Shown here: in pieces, positions 26,453 through 35,854 of the stretch
How positions within the stretch are numbered: the stretch's first letter is position 1
How the letters are laid out: each line of letters opens with the position of its first letter
Origin: Aquimarina sp. BL5
GTDB lineage: Bacteria > Bacteroidota > Bacteroidia > Flavobacteriales > Flavobacteriaceae
DNA length: 64,000 bases
Reading direction: 5' to 3'
Assembly (NCBI RefSeq): GCF_003443675.1
Contig: NZ_CP031963.1
Coordinates: forward strand, 372,001-436,000
Program-made: the position numbers and the translations under genes
The notes under the pieces: model-generated
The model's database searches: none
Told to the model about the DNA's origin: nothing
Seen by the model: only the letters and a program-made list of their open reading frames with translations

Positions 26453-27415
26453 TTTTTCGTAAACGTGCATTTTTATACCCATTCCATAATTCATAAAACC
26501 TTTTTGGATTAAAGTGTTGTTTTCACTGTATTTTTTGTCAAAACACTGCCAAGTTCTATTTTTAAAGAATATTCTCCTAGTGAACGTAATATTATCTTCT
26601 ATTTTATTCGTGAAAGGAAGTAAAGGTCTAAATGTAGTAGAGATTTTCACGATACCTTTACGGGTTTCCACCTCGTGGTATTTTTTAGTGTCCTGAAGCT
26701 TCCCTTCTTTATCTGTATATCCTAATACTTGAACGGAAACAAAAACACCGTTTTTAGGTATAAACACTTTATATTCAGAAATATCAAGCTCAAAATTGGT
26801 TTTATCTCTGTTTGTGATTCTAAAAATAATATCATCTCCAGATAACCTTTTACCAGGAGTACCATTATTATTTTCATAGAATTGCATTTTGAACAAGGTA
26901 GAAAAAGATTGCTTTCTACCGGAAGAGGATCCGCTAGAAGTTTCCATCATTACTGGCAAAAACACCGAAGCTATTTTAGTAGATTTTAAAGGATCTCTTG
27001 GGAAAAACACAGCAATTTCGGACTCTACTGTGGGTAACCAACATCTAAAGTAATCATCGTGTACTTTAGAATTCTTTTTCTTTGTTTTGTATTTACCTAA
27101 ATTATCTGCTTTTACTACTACTTCTTGGAGTTCGGCTATATCGGGTATTAATAAAATATTTTTGGGTAAATTTTTTGTGCTTAGGCCTTTTTCTTTATAT
27201 CCAAGTGCTGATATAAATAATGAATCTATACCATTATATCTTTTTTCTGAAAATTTAAAAACTCCATCAGCATCGGCAAACAAACCGTTACCATTTCCAA
27301 ATGAAATTGTTGCATAGGATATGGGGAATTTTTGTTCTGCATCTTGTATTTTGTATACCTGAGCATAAATGCCTTCAAACATTAGTAATACAAGTATGAA
27401 GCATACTTTTTTCAT
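26450..27415 (-). CDS. Secreted protein with carboxypeptidase-like regulatory domain
   Basis: 321 residues with a type I signal peptide (MKKVCFILVLLMFEGIYAQ). Residues about 20-105 form a CarboxypepD_reg-like beta-sandwich (FPISYATISFGNGNGLFADADGV, DSLFISALGYKEK, LQEVVVKA), the domain that opens many TonB-dependent receptors in this phylum. No plug or barrel follows; the remaining 215 residues hold a basic linker (KYKTKKKNSK), then a beta-rich region of unknown type (KMQFYENNNGTPGKRL, DISEYKVFIPKNGVFVSVQ). It is known as a stand-alone envelope protein type with unassigned function. Single gene, convergent with the SulP gene. Confidence 0.82.
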   Translation of the reverse strand: MKKVCFILVLLMFEGIYAQVYKIQDAEQKFPISYATISFGNGNGLFADADGVFKFSEKRYNGIDSLFISALGYKEKGLSTKNLPKNILLIPDIAELQEVVVKADNLGKYKTKKKNSKVHDDYFRCWLPTVESEIAVFFPRDPLKSTKIASVFLPVMMETSSGSSSGRKQSFSTLFKMQFYENNNGTPGKRLSGDDIIFRITNRDKTNFELDISEYKVFIPKNGVFVSVQVLGYTDKEGKLQDTKKYHEVETRKGIVKISTTFRPLLPFTNKIEDNITFTRRIFFKNRTWQCFDKKYSENNTLIQKGFMNYGMGIKMHVYEK

Positions 27416-27673
27416 AGAGGTTAGGGGCTTTAAATATTAAGCAAATTAATGAAAATAATTTAAAACAATAATTAATCTAATAACGCCATATTATTTTTAT
27501 GATTGTATTTCTCTTTTTTTTATTATCAAAAAGAAAGCCAAAAAAAGAAACATATTCATTAGATGTGCTGTATTTTTGAGAATAGTGTATTTTGATTTGG
27601 TAAATAGATAGAGGAACAAGTTTTATCTTTGACTCAATATATTATATCTATAATATGTTTAAAAAGTAAGTAT

Positions 27674-28507
27674 TTGAAGAAAGCAATTTATTTTATGATT
27701 CTGAGCACCATATCCTTCACGGCTATGAATTTACTCGTTAAATATCTTGTTGGTTTTAGTGCGTATCAGCTGGTGTTTTTTAGATCTATAGGTACATTGT
27801 TTTTTACGATGCCATTTTTATTTTATCATAAGATTTCTATTCTTGGTAATCAAAAGAGCTTACTCATATTTCGTGGTTTGGCTGGAGTGACTTCTATGGG
27901 GTTGTTTTTCATGTCTGTGGAATATCTTAAAATAGGTTCTGCCGTTTCTCTACGGTATCTTTCTCCTATTTTCGCAACTATATTGGCGGTTATATTTCTT
28001 AGAGAGAAGGTGAAAAATATACAATGGTTATTTTTCTTACTTGCTTTTTTTGGTGTTTTGATCATCAAAGGTTTTGATGCAGATATTAATTCTGTTGGAT
28101 TGTTATTAATTGTCTTATCTGCTTTGTTTAGTGGAGTAGTGTATGTCTTAATTAATAAGATAGGTTTACGAGATCATCCAGTGGTCATTGTAAATTATTT
28201 TATGTGGATTGCAACAATCTTAGGTGGAATTTTTTCTATTTTTAATTGGAAGAAAACGCCAGAAGGGATCGAATGGGGATTGTTATTAAGCTTAGGTGTT
28301 TTTGGTTATTTTGGACAATTATTTATGACAAAAGCTTTTCAGTCACAGGTTACCAATAAGGTAGTTTCTCTAAAATATATGGAAGTTATTTTTACTATGA
28401 TTGCAGGGATTTTCTTGTTTGGCGACAAGTATCCTTTGTTAAGTATCTTAGGTACTGCTATGGTAATTACCGGATTGGTTCTTAATATGTTTTATCGATC
28501 AAAATAA
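27674..28507 (+). CDS. DMT-family (EamA) transporter
   Basis: 277 residues when started at TTG 27674, giving MKKAIYFMILSTISFTAMNL, the normal start of this family. An upstream TTG at 27629 would add 15 residues outside the fold, and the first in-frame ATG (27695) would cut into helix 1. Ten transmembrane helices in two EamA halves are visible, with SLRYLSPIFATILAVIFLRE closing the first half and SLKYMEVIFTMIAGIFLFGD the second. The family exports amino acids, nucleobases or other metabolites across the inner membrane. It has its own promoter region and no functional partner next to it. Substrate unknown. Confidence 0.88.
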   Translation: MKKAIYFMILSTISFTAMNLLVKYLVGFSAYQLVFFRSIGTLFFTMPFLFYHKISILGNQKSLLIFRGLAGVTSMGLFFMSVEYLKIGSAVSLRYLSPIFATILAVIFLREKVKNIQWLFFLLAFFGVLIIKGFDADINSVGLLLIVLSALFSGVVYVLINKIGLRDHPVVIVNYFMWIATILGGIFSIFNWKKTPEGIEWGLLLSLGVFGYFGQLFMTKAFQSQVTNKVVSLKYMEVIFTMIAGIFLFGDKYPLLSILGTAMVITGLVLNMFYRSK

Positions 28508-28547
28508 AAGTTAATCATTTGTTTTATAGTTTTTTTATAAGATTTAA

Positions 28548-30161
28548 TTAAATTATTGCTCCAAGTTTTTTATTTAATCCACATTGTTCTACAAACTTGT
28601 TCGTGAACACTTCTCTTGTATCATCATTTAATAATTCATTCCGAGAGTCTATCCAATGCTGAACAGTTGCAGCACCATACATTTTTTGTATCCTATTAAA
28701 ATTGAGATTGAAATTTATTTTCCCCCAATGTAATGTATATGGAATGTTTTTAGTTTCGAGTCGGTTCCATATTTTTTCATAGAAATTTCTGGTAACTCCT
28801 GAGTCTACTCCGTCTAATTCTAAGACACAGGTTTTTGGAAATTTAGTAAAACCTAATAACGCATCAGTTCCTTTTACATATCGTAAAGAAATCCCGCCAG
28901 GAAAAGGATCACCTCCATCGATTATATTTAGTATTTCTTTTACAACTTTCGCACTATTTTTTATGTCTATACCCAGTGCTGCACTTGCTACTTTTCCTCG
29001 AAACTTCGTATTGTTATAAGTCTCACCTATAGTACCTTCTAATGCTCCTGTTTCTTTGTATGCAAGAGGAAATAATAGATTCACAAGACTTGGCACTAGC
29101 TTTACGGATAAGGCTCCTAGACTATCCATCATAGTTTGTATCAATCCTAAAAGGTCGTCGCCGTACGTTAATCCGTTACTGTCTCTAGTTCTACGCGTAT
29201 AATCATCACGATATTTTCGTTTATATGCAACTTTGATGTAAACTCCTTTATTTGTGTCATTAGGCTTAAAATCATAAGGATTGATAAGTACTTCGAAATG
29301 ATATAATTCCCGATCAGGAGAAAACTGAGGAAAAGGTAGCAGGGTTTCAATAGCAGAAAAATCCTGTGTGTTCATCGTATGTTTTAGCGCATCGTTATAA
29401 GCGATTTTATCTATACGGTGTTCTTCTAATAAATACTTAGGCTCAGTTTCTATTAGCACTCCGTGAATGAAACCAAAACTCCCAAAACTTACTATAGCGG
29501 AATTAAACATAGTGTCATCCTGAATTCTTTCGGCTCCTAACCAGTCAACAAATTTATCAGACATTACCGGATTAGAATGACGTTCTAACCAAATATGTCT
29601 ATCCTTACCAACGATTAAATGCAATCCTACTACAAAATCTTGTAGTGCTCCCACATTAAATGCTGCTCCATGTGTTCCTGTTGATAAAGCTCCTGCAATG
29701 GTTTGTCCGTTACTAGCTCCTGAGGCTTTGATAGATCTATTGGGTCTTTTCTCCTTTTCAAGTTTTGAGTTTAGTTGCAGTATTGACATGCCACATTGTG
29801 TGAAAAATAGGTTTTCAGGTGTTCCGCCTTTGTCTAAATAAGCAGTATCGACATATGATTTGGAAACAGAGAAGGAGAGCCGCAATGATTTAGTGTCAAT
29901 GATTCCTCCTTCGGATACTGCTACTTTAGAAAAAGACCAACCACTACCCATTGCTCTGAGTCGGATTTTGTTTTTGACCGCATGCCCAATCAACCATTGA
30001 ATATTTTTAGTGGTTGCTTTGTATTTTTCAGAACTTTTAGATAAAGAATGATCGTTTCTAATTTTAAAAGAAGCATCCTTAGTCAGTTTTTGTTTAAAAT
30101 TCTGGTGTCTGTTTTCCCAAGATGTGATTGGTAATATTTCTATGCCTTTTGGTAATGCCAT
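28548..30161 (-). CDS. FAD-binding oxidase, sugar-lactone/cholesterol oxidase type
   Basis: 537 residues from ATG 30161 (MALPKGIEILPI); an earlier ATG at 30233 would lie inside the upstream gene and adds a basic segment foreign to the family. The N-terminal half is a PCMH/FAD-binding-4 fold: AMGSGWSFSKVAVSEGG, then NGQTIAGALSTGTHGAA as the FAD pyrophosphate loop (the His in GTHG may bind flavin covalently), and FGSFGFIHGVLIE. The C-terminal part matches the D-arabinono-1,4-lactone oxidase region, with LHWGKI near residue 500. There is no signal peptide. Reaction class: oxidation of an alcohol or lactone by oxygen. It follows a Bor-like lipoprotein gene by 29 bp on the same strand. Confidence 0.85.
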   Translation of the reverse strand: MALPKGIEILPITSWENRHQNFKQKLTKDASFKIRNDHSLSKSSEKYKATTKNIQWLIGHAVKNKIRLRAMGSGWSFSKVAVSEGGIIDTKSLRLSFSVSKSYVDTAYLDKGGTPENLFFTQCGMSILQLNSKLEKEKRPNRSIKASGASNGQTIAGALSTGTHGAAFNVGALQDFVVGLHLIVGKDRHIWLERHSNPVMSDKFVDWLGAERIQDDTMFNSAIVSFGSFGFIHGVLIETEPKYLLEEHRIDKIAYNDALKHTMNTQDFSAIETLLPFPQFSPDRELYHFEVLINPYDFKPNDTNKGVYIKVAYKRKYRDDYTRRTRDSNGLTYGDDLLGLIQTMMDSLGALSVKLVPSLVNLLFPLAYKETGALEGTIGETYNNTKFRGKVASAALGIDIKNSAKVVKEILNIIDGGDPFPGGISLRYVKGTDALLGFTKFPKTCVLELDGVDSGVTRNFYEKIWNRLETKNIPYTLHWGKINFNLNFNRIQKMYGAATVQHWIDSRNELLNDDTREVFTNKFVEQCGLNKKLGAII

Positions 30162-30190
30162 TTTAACTGTTTTTTTAATTCTTATACGTA

Positions 30191-30514
30191 TTACAAATCT
30201 TCTATAGGTGTGTCTACTGGGGCACATTCCCATTCTACGGTCTGTGGTACTACGATCCCAATTGTTATTGCTGATATAAGAATATAGCCTAAATTAGTAG
30301 TGCTGGTAACTGAGTTCATTCGTTTAGATTCACAGCCAGGATCAATATCTTTTGGTGTTACTAGTCCCCAAGCATAGCTCCATGAAGTTTTAGTGTGTTT
30401 TACTACAGAATCATTATCATACTCACTGACAACTCGTGTTGACATACAGCTTTGACAACATAGGATAAGTATAAGTAATAGACTTACACTTCGTAATCGA
30501 ACATAGTTTTGCAT
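30191..30514 (-). CDS. Bor-like small lipoprotein
   Basis: 107 residues. Lipoprotein signal ending CCQSCMSTRV. The mature part follows the layout of the phage lambda Bor / Iss family: a strand ending in SYAWGLVTPK (Bor has an aromatic-x-x-G-hydrophobic segment here), a Cys in DPGCESKRM, a hydrophobic helix with ILISAITIGIVVPQTVE, and a final Cys in WECAP. In enterobacteria these proteins give serum resistance; the wider family in Bacteroidota has no known role. Likely co-transcribed with the oxidase gene downstream. The family match is by pattern only and the identity is low, so treat it as probable. Confidence 0.65.
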   Translation of the reverse strand: MQNYVRLRSVSLLLILILCCQSCMSTRVVSEYDNDSVVKHTKTSWSYAWGLVTPKDIDPGCESKRMNSVTSTTNLGYILISAITIGIVVPQTVEWECAPVDTPIEDL

Positions 30515-30680
30515 ACCTCGTAATTTTTAGAGGCAATTAGACGGAAGTTGGGTGTGAATGCGTTATGAGTTAAAAATACATATATAAAATATGTATAAAA
30601 AGGGGATTTTAACTGTTTTTTGTTAGGATTGTACCTGTTGGCAACTAATATGTGTATAAAAGCGTATATTAATTTTTAAA

Positions 30681-30826
30681 GTATAGATTAGTATACATTA
30701 AATGTTTATAATAATTTTAAGGTATATTTTTATATACTTTATTATATTTGTAATAATAAATTACTTTAAGTATATTTTTTTATACCTAAAAATATTTATT
30801 ATATCATAAAGTATATTTTGGTATAC
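30681..30826 (+). promoter_or_regulatory. Four operator palindromes GTATA-N6-TATAC (probable HipB sites)
   Basis: Four exact copies of GTATA-N6-TATAC lie at 30681..30696, 30722..30737, 30770..30785 and 30811..30826. Their starts are 41, 48 and 41 bp apart, and the last ends 14 bp before the hipB start codon. E. coli HipB binds four inverted-repeat operators upstream of hipBA in the same way, with a different sequence. The repeats are seen directly; binding by the neighbouring HipB is inferred. Confidence 0.75.
30743..30750 (+). promoter_or_regulatory. Probable -7 box of the hipBA promoter
   Basis: TATATTTG matches the Bacteroidota sigma-factor -7 consensus TANNTTTG exactly and lies between the second and third operators, so HipB bound on either side would block polymerase. 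No clear -33 TTG is seen at the usual distance. Confidence 0.45.
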
Positions 30827-30840
30827 GTTAATTTAAAGAT

Positions 30841-31170
30841 ATGGATTTAAACAGACTTTCTGATGATGATGTTTTATCAGAACTTACACAGCGGGTAAAA
30901 AAAAGAAGACTCAATCTTAATATAACCCAAGAAGAACTTTCTAAAAGGGCAGGAGTTCATGTGCAGACCATCAAAAACTTTGAATCTGGTAAAGCAACAA
31001 CCTTACTTACTTTTATTCAGATTTTAAGAGCATTTGGAGAACTTGATGCATTGAGTTTGTTTTTACCTGATCCAGGAGTTAGTCCTATTGAATTACTGAA
31101 GTTGAAAGGTAAAGAAAGAGAAAGAGCTTCTGGAAGCTCTAAAAGTAAACCAAACAAATCATCATGGTAG
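30841..31170 (+). CDS. hipB: HipB-type antitoxin, XRE helix-turn-helix
   Basis: 109 residues with a Cro/C1-type helix-turn-helix at about 22-75: NITQEELSKRAGVHVQTIKN is the HTH core. The C-terminal 35 residues (LKGKERERASGSSKSKPNKS) are charged and probably flexible, as in HipB proteins, where the tail contacts HipA. It overlaps hipA by seven bases (ATGGTAG region at 31164), so the two are translationally coupled. It should bind the four upstream palindromes, repress its own operon with HipA as co-repressor, and neutralise the kinase. The pairing with a full-size HipA makes the role firm. Confidence 0.9.
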   Translation: MDLNRLSDDDVLSELTQRVKKRRLNLNITQEELSKRAGVHVQTIKNFESGKATTLLTFIQILRAFGELDALSLFLPDPGVSPIELLKLKGKERERASGSSKSKPNKSSW

Positions 31171-32450
31171 ATGTTATTAAAATAACACTTTGGGGTCAAG
31201 AACTAGGTGCTTTGAGCTGGGATGCAGATAAGAAGTATGCTTCTTTTGAGTTTTTTCCTGATTTCTTAAGGAACAATTGGGATGTTTCACCCATACATAT
31301 GCCAATTCTTAATTCTGAAAAACGAATATATAGTTTTCCTCGTATTAATGAAGATACTTATAAAGGGTTACCAGGAATGTTATCAGATGTTCTTCCGGAT
31401 GATTTTGGAAATCGTCTGATCGACCAATGGTTATTGCTTAATAATATTCCTAAAGCTCAATTTACACCTTTAGATCGCCTATGTTATATTGGAACTCGTG
31501 GAATGGGAGCTTTAGAATTTCAACCTGCAAGAAATATAGGTAAGAAGATATCAAGTACTGTAGAAATAGATAAACTAGTAACGCTTGCTCAAAAAGTATT
31601 GAATTCACGTGAGAAAATAGCATTAAATATCTCCGAAACCGAACACCTAAATGAATTAATCAAAGTAGGTACTTCTGCTGGTGGACAAAGAGCTAAGGCG
31701 ATTATTGCATTTAATTCTACAACCAATGAGATTAGATCCGGACAAACCGATGTTCCAGATGGATTCGAGCATTATCTCTTTAAGTTCGATGGAGTAAATG
31801 ATATATCTCTTGGTGATCCGCAAGGATATGGAAGAATTGAATACGCATATTATTTAATGGCGCTGGATTGCGGCATTGATATGGAGCATTCTCAGTTGTT
31901 CGAAGAGCACGATCGTGCACATTTTATGACGAAAAGATTTGATCGATTACCCAATAATGAGAAGCTGCATATGCAAACATTATGTTCTTTAGCTCATTTC
32001 GATTATAAATCTCCAGGAGCATACTCTTATGAAAATGCTTTCGAAATTATGAGACAACTTAGGTTACCTCATCAGGATGCTATTCAGCTTTATAAAAGAA
32101 TGTTATTAAACGTTATCGCTAGAAATCAAGATGACCATACCAAAAATATTTCATTCCTAATGAATAAACAAGGAATCTGGAAACTAGCTCCAGCGTATGA
32201 TATCACATATTCATATAATCCTACCGGAATTTGGACTAGTATGCATCAGATGTCTATAAATGGAAAAAGAGATGATTTTAGGTTAAGTGACTTACTTGAA
32301 GTAGGAGATAAAATAAGTTATAAAAATAGTAAGGCCGAAATACAGCAAATTTTAGAAGTAGTAAATAACTGGAATCATTATGCTAATAAAGCAGGAATTC
32401 CTCCCGAACAAGCTGCTAAATTGCAAAAAGCCTTTAGAATTAGGTTGTAG
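31164..32450 (+). CDS. hipA: HipA serine/threonine kinase toxin
   Basis: 428 residues, full HipA length in one chain. N-terminal subdomain (about 1-110) with GLPGMLSDVLPDDFGNRLID, the HipA N-domain motif. Kinase core: GTSAGGQRAKAIIAF (about 170-185) as the Gly-rich loop, YLFKFDGV as the ATP-binding strand, the catalytic loop ARNQDDHTKN near residues 318-327 and the metal-binding APAYDITYSY at about 340. E. coli HipA phosphorylates glutamyl-tRNA synthetase, halting translation and causing persistence. All catalytic motifs are intact, so the toxin should be active. It is the second gene of the operon; no third gene follows within 339 bp. Confidence 0.92.
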   Translation: MVDVIKITLWGQELGALSWDADKKYASFEFFPDFLRNNWDVSPIHMPILNSEKRIYSFPRINEDTYKGLPGMLSDVLPDDFGNRLIDQWLLLNNIPKAQFTPLDRLCYIGTRGMGALEFQPARNIGKKISSTVEIDKLVTLAQKVLNSREKIALNISETEHLNELIKVGTSAGGQRAKAIIAFNSTTNEIRSGQTDVPDGFEHYLFKFDGVNDISLGDPQGYGRIEYAYYLMALDCGIDMEHSQLFEEHDRAHFMTKRFDRLPNNEKLHMQTLCSLAHFDYKSPGAYSYENAFEIMRQLRLPHQDAIQLYKRMLLNVIARNQDDHTKNISFLMNKQGIWKLAPAYDITYSYNPTGIWTSMHQMSINGKRDDFRLSDLLEVGDKISYKNSKAEIQQILEVVNNWNHYANKAGIPPEQAAKLQKAFRIRL

Positions 32451-32789
32451 TATTCTTTTTACAGGACTATTTTTGTCATAATACTTCAAGGTTTAGCTAT
32501 TACTCTATACATAAGTTTGATAATTGTTACGGTTAACCTTGAACAATAATTCTATAAACTTTTCACAGGGTTTTAATGTCAAATAATGGTTAAGGCTTTC
32601 TAAAGCCTGGTTACTATGTAATTGCCTAAAATAAAATTGGCAGATAGAAAAAAAATAAAAATTTAAGGTAACAAAATCTAAGGTTTAGCAACTAATATAT
32701 AGTAACCATCTATAATAAATCTAAAGATGTTATTTGCGTGATGTTTGTCTAAGAATATGTTTAATTTAGCGGCCCAAAATAATTGATCC
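32451..32789. other. 339-bp intergenic stretch with short repeats
   Basis: No gene is seen between hipA and the TIG-repeat lipoprotein gene. Short repeats are present: AAGGTTTAGC at 32488..32497 and again at 32680..32689; an inverted pair TGGTTACTAT at 32608..32617 with ATAGTAACCA at 32699..32708; and a compact palindrome, AGGCTTTCTAAAGCCT, near 32593..32608. They may include the hipA transcript end and a promoter for the next gene, but no element can be named. Confidence 0.5.
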
Positions 32790-35570
32790 ATGTTTAAAAA
32801 AATACTTCTAACTTTTTTGTTTGCTGGTTTGTTTGTCTCTTGTGATGAAGATGAAAATCAAATCAATTTTCTAGACTTAAAAATTTCATCTTTTGAAATT
32901 ATAGACAATAATGAAAATGGTATTTATACAACAACCAATATCTTTCCAAGTAATGTAGAAGCATATAATATAAATGACCATGGAGTAATTTGGATGAAGA
33001 ATGGTTCTGTTGTTGACAGACTTAATCTTGGAGATCTTCAGCAAAACAGTTTTGAAGCAAATTTTGCAACAAGTTTAATTAAAGGAGAAAGATATTCCGT
33101 ATTTCCTTATTTAGTATCAGAATATGGATATACCTATGGTGATACATTAAGTTTTGTTAGTAATGTAGACGTTAATGTTTTGATTACAGAATTAACTCCA
33201 AGGAATGGTTTTATACGTGATACTGTTACGATTAAAGGAGAAAATTTTTGTTCAGCATCTTTTAATAGTTCCAATAGACTTTTATTAGATGATACATATC
33301 ATAATGTGATTTTTGAATCTGATTCGTTAATCAGAGCAGTAATATATCCTTATTTGACCTCTTCAGAAGCATCGCCTTCTCTTAAAAGTTGTGGTATCAT
33401 AACAGATATTGAAGGGAAGTTCTCTGTGAATCCGCCTGTACTAGATTCAATAACAAGTAAAAACCTATATGTTGGAGAGGAATTAGTTGTTTATGGAGAA
33501 AACATCCATCATAATATAAGTAAAGTATGGTTAGAGGGTGTTGAAACTGAGTTAATTGTTACGGATTCGATTACGCAAATAAAAGCTAGAGTTCCGGAAA
33601 ATTTGCCAGCGGGAAAATTAGATTTTAAACTTCAAGTACTTGATAAAATAATTGAACGTACAGATTTTTATCAAAGTACAACACCTGTAATAGAAGAAAT
33701 TAGCCCCCGCAATACAGGTTTTTTAGATACATTAACTATAAGAGGAAAATTTTTAGACCAACAAAGCGATATTCTTGAAGTTGTGATAGGTGATAGGACG
33801 CAGAATATTATTAGCCAAAGTGATGAAGAAATTAAAGTTATTATTGATCAGTTATTTTCGGTTGATAACCCAGAGTTAGTTTTGAATACTGGGACTTTTA
33901 GTTTGTCTGAACCAATTACCATGTTACCTCCTGAAATTATAGGATTTGATAAAGAGAAGTATCATTTAGATGGTGAAATTATTATACAAACAAAATATTA
34001 TTTAGGAAATAGAAGTACAGCTAAAATAGGTAGTATAATAGCAGATACGGAAAGTGCCTATACTCAAATTGATAATGACGGAACCTTTAAAGTTGATTTG
34101 AAAAAATGGCTTGATGTTTCAGATTTATTTCCTGACTATATAATTAAAAATTCTGGTTTAATGGAAGTGTTTATTGAGACCAACTATGGAACATCTTCCA
34201 AGGACTTTTTAATTTATGCACCAGAAATAACAAAGATTAATCAAACAGCTTTTTTTCACGCATCCTCGATTGCATTAGAAGGAACCGATTTTGGATACAA
34301 TAAAGGTTATGCTGGGGTTGCTGAAATTTATGTTGATGATATATTGGTTGAAAATCCTGGTAACTCTTCTTATTTTTTATATAACTATACTGCTCAGATT
34401 CCTGTTTCTAATACTCTTTATCCTGGTAATCATAAAATAAAAATAATTACAGGAGGACAGGAAAGTAATCAAGTTGAATTTACGATAAAATCTTTAACCA
34501 TAAATAGTCTAAGTCCTACCGCAGGAACTAGAAAAAATGTGTATTCAATAGAAGGCGATAATTTAGAATATAGACTATCATATCGTATTAAGGCTAATGG
34601 TTATAATTGTAAGGTAATTAATTCTACAAAAAATAAAGTGGAGTTTAAATTACCACAGGGTATAGAATTAGATCCTGTAGCCAATATAACATTAGAATAT
34701 GGGCCACAAACTTTCGATGTGGGAAGTATTACTGTAACTGAACCCTATGAAAGAATAGAAGGGTATTCATTGTACCTATCAGATTATTATGTTGGTAGTT
34801 ATTCTTTTGAATATAATAACAAGTTTCATTATATCAACATTAATGGAATATTTGAATTGGATGAGAGTTCTTATACTTGGAATAAAATAGAAACTGATAT
34901 TCCTATTAATGTTTTTGTAAATAATAAAGTTCAACCTCCAGTTATTGGAAACCAGCTATACATACCATCAGGAAATACGTTTCATATATATAATTTTGAT
35001 ACTAAATCCTGGAGTATAAAGGAGCTAAATCTAAGTTCTGAGTTATCACTTCAAAGAGTCGCTATTCATGATAATATTTTGATAGCAATTGTAATGGATA
35101 GTGGTTTTAATATTTTTCATTACAGATACAATTTAGATGATGATACAAAAGAATTAATGCAATTTCCAAGTATAGGTACCATAAGCGCTACGACCTTTTA
35201 TTATAATAATGGTAAAATTTATTTAGACACGCTTAATGATGATATTTATGTGTACGACTTGGATAACGATTCTTGGGAAAATATTGGTTTCCCAAGAAGT
35301 CATAAGTATTTTCATCGAAATAATTTATATGTATATAATGGAATTCTCTATTTCAGTGGTGGTCTCGGAAACGAAGATGCAGAAAGAGGGTTGTATGCGT
35401 ATAATTTACAAACAAAACAGTGGATAGAAAAAGTGCCTACACTCAATGTTCTGACTGATCATTCTGTGTTTGGTTCAGGGCAAAATTTGTATTTTTTATT
35501 AGGTAGAAGTTTGTATGGGTATGAGCATAACGAATTGATTAAGTATACTATAAATGAAGATCCTTTTTAA
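32790..35570 (+). CDS. Large surface lipoprotein with TIG/IPT repeats and a kelch-like propeller
   Basis: 926 residues. Lipoprotein signal ending LFVSCDEDENQ; the acidic run after the Cys suggests surface export. From about residue 130 to 640 there are at least five immunoglobulin-like IPT/TIG domains: each begins I-x-x-L/I-x-P-R/T-x-G (ITELTPRNGFIRDTVTIKG, IEEISPRNTGFLDTLTIRG, INSLSPTAGTRKNVYSIEG). Residues 650-926 switch to kelch-like blades with repeated NGKIYLDTLNDDIYVYDLDN, NGILYFSGGLGN and GQNLYFLLGRSLYGYE phrases. Such proteins bind polysaccharide or protein partners at the cell surface; no SusC/SusD pair is nearby. Single gene with its own start region. Confidence 0.85.
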   Translation: MFKKILLTFLFAGLFVSCDEDENQINFLDLKISSFEIIDNNENGIYTTTNIFPSNVEAYNINDHGVIWMKNGSVVDRLNLGDLQQNSFEANFATSLIKGERYSVFPYLVSEYGYTYGDTLSFVSNVDVNVLITELTPRNGFIRDTVTIKGENFCSASFNSSNRLLLDDTYHNVIFESDSLIRAVIYPYLTSSEASPSLKSCGIITDIEGKFSVNPPVLDSITSKNLYVGEELVVYGENIHHNISKVWLEGVETELIVTDSITQIKARVPENLPAGKLDFKLQVLDKIIERTDFYQSTTPVIEEISPRNTGFLDTLTIRGKFLDQQSDILEVVIGDRTQNIISQSDEEIKVIIDQLFSVDNPELVLNTGTFSLSEPITMLPPEIIGFDKEKYHLDGEIIIQTKYYLGNRSTAKIGSIIADTESAYTQIDNDGTFKVDLKKWLDVSDLFPDYIIKNSGLMEVFIETNYGTSSKDFLIYAPEITKINQTAFFHASSIALEGTDFGYNKGYAGVAEIYVDDILVENPGNSSYFLYNYTAQIPVSNTLYPGNHKIKIITGGQESNQVEFTIKSLTINSLSPTAGTRKNVYSIEGDNLEYRLSYRIKANGYNCKVINSTKNKVEFKLPQGIELDPVANITLEYGPQTFDVGSITVTEPYERIEGYSLYLSDYYVGSYSFEYNNKFHYININGIFELDESSYTWNKIETDIPINVFVNNKVQPPVIGNQLYIPSGNTFHIYNFDTKSWSIKELNLSSELSLQRVAIHDNILIAIVMDSGFNIFHYRYNLDDDTKELMQFPSIGTISATTFYYNNGKIYLDTLNDDIYVYDLDNDSWENIGFPRSHKYFHRNNLYVYNGILYFSGGLGNEDAERGLYAYNLQTKQWIEKVPTLNVLTDHSVFGSGQNLYFLLGRSLYGYEHNELIKYTINEDPF

Positions 35571-35854
35571 ATAGTATGTCCAATTGAATTGGTTCTGTAA
35601 AACTAAAGAGTATATGCTAAACCATCCTATGCTCTAATATTTACTAGAGAATTTTTGTTAAATTGACTTGTTTAATAATATAAAAATAATCATTAAAATA
35701 TTTTATTAATGAGCATACAAGTACCGAGAAATTTGGTGAATATCTAGGGCAAATTATTCAAATTTGGTTACAATAAGTGGGGCAAAATGTTCTAATAAAG
35801 AAACTAAATTAAGTCTCATTGCACTTATACGCTCAAAAAATATATTGTGATAGT

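Larger units (their letters stand above)
30515..30840. other. 326-bp divergent promoter region of the hipBA operon
   Basis: This gene-free stretch separates the Bor-like gene from hipB and is about 80 percent A+T. It carries the operator array and the promoter given separately, plus an extra inverted repeat, ATACATAT at 30576..30583 with ATATGTAT at 30589..30596, close to the Bor-like gene's side. No coding remnant is seen. Confidence 0.7.

Noticed and set aside
30570..30830. The repeats before hipBA read as a CRISPR-like array
   Set aside because: The repeated unit is a 16-bp palindrome with half-sites of five bases and AT-rich gaps of 25-32 bp without cas genes; it fits operators, not CRISPR.
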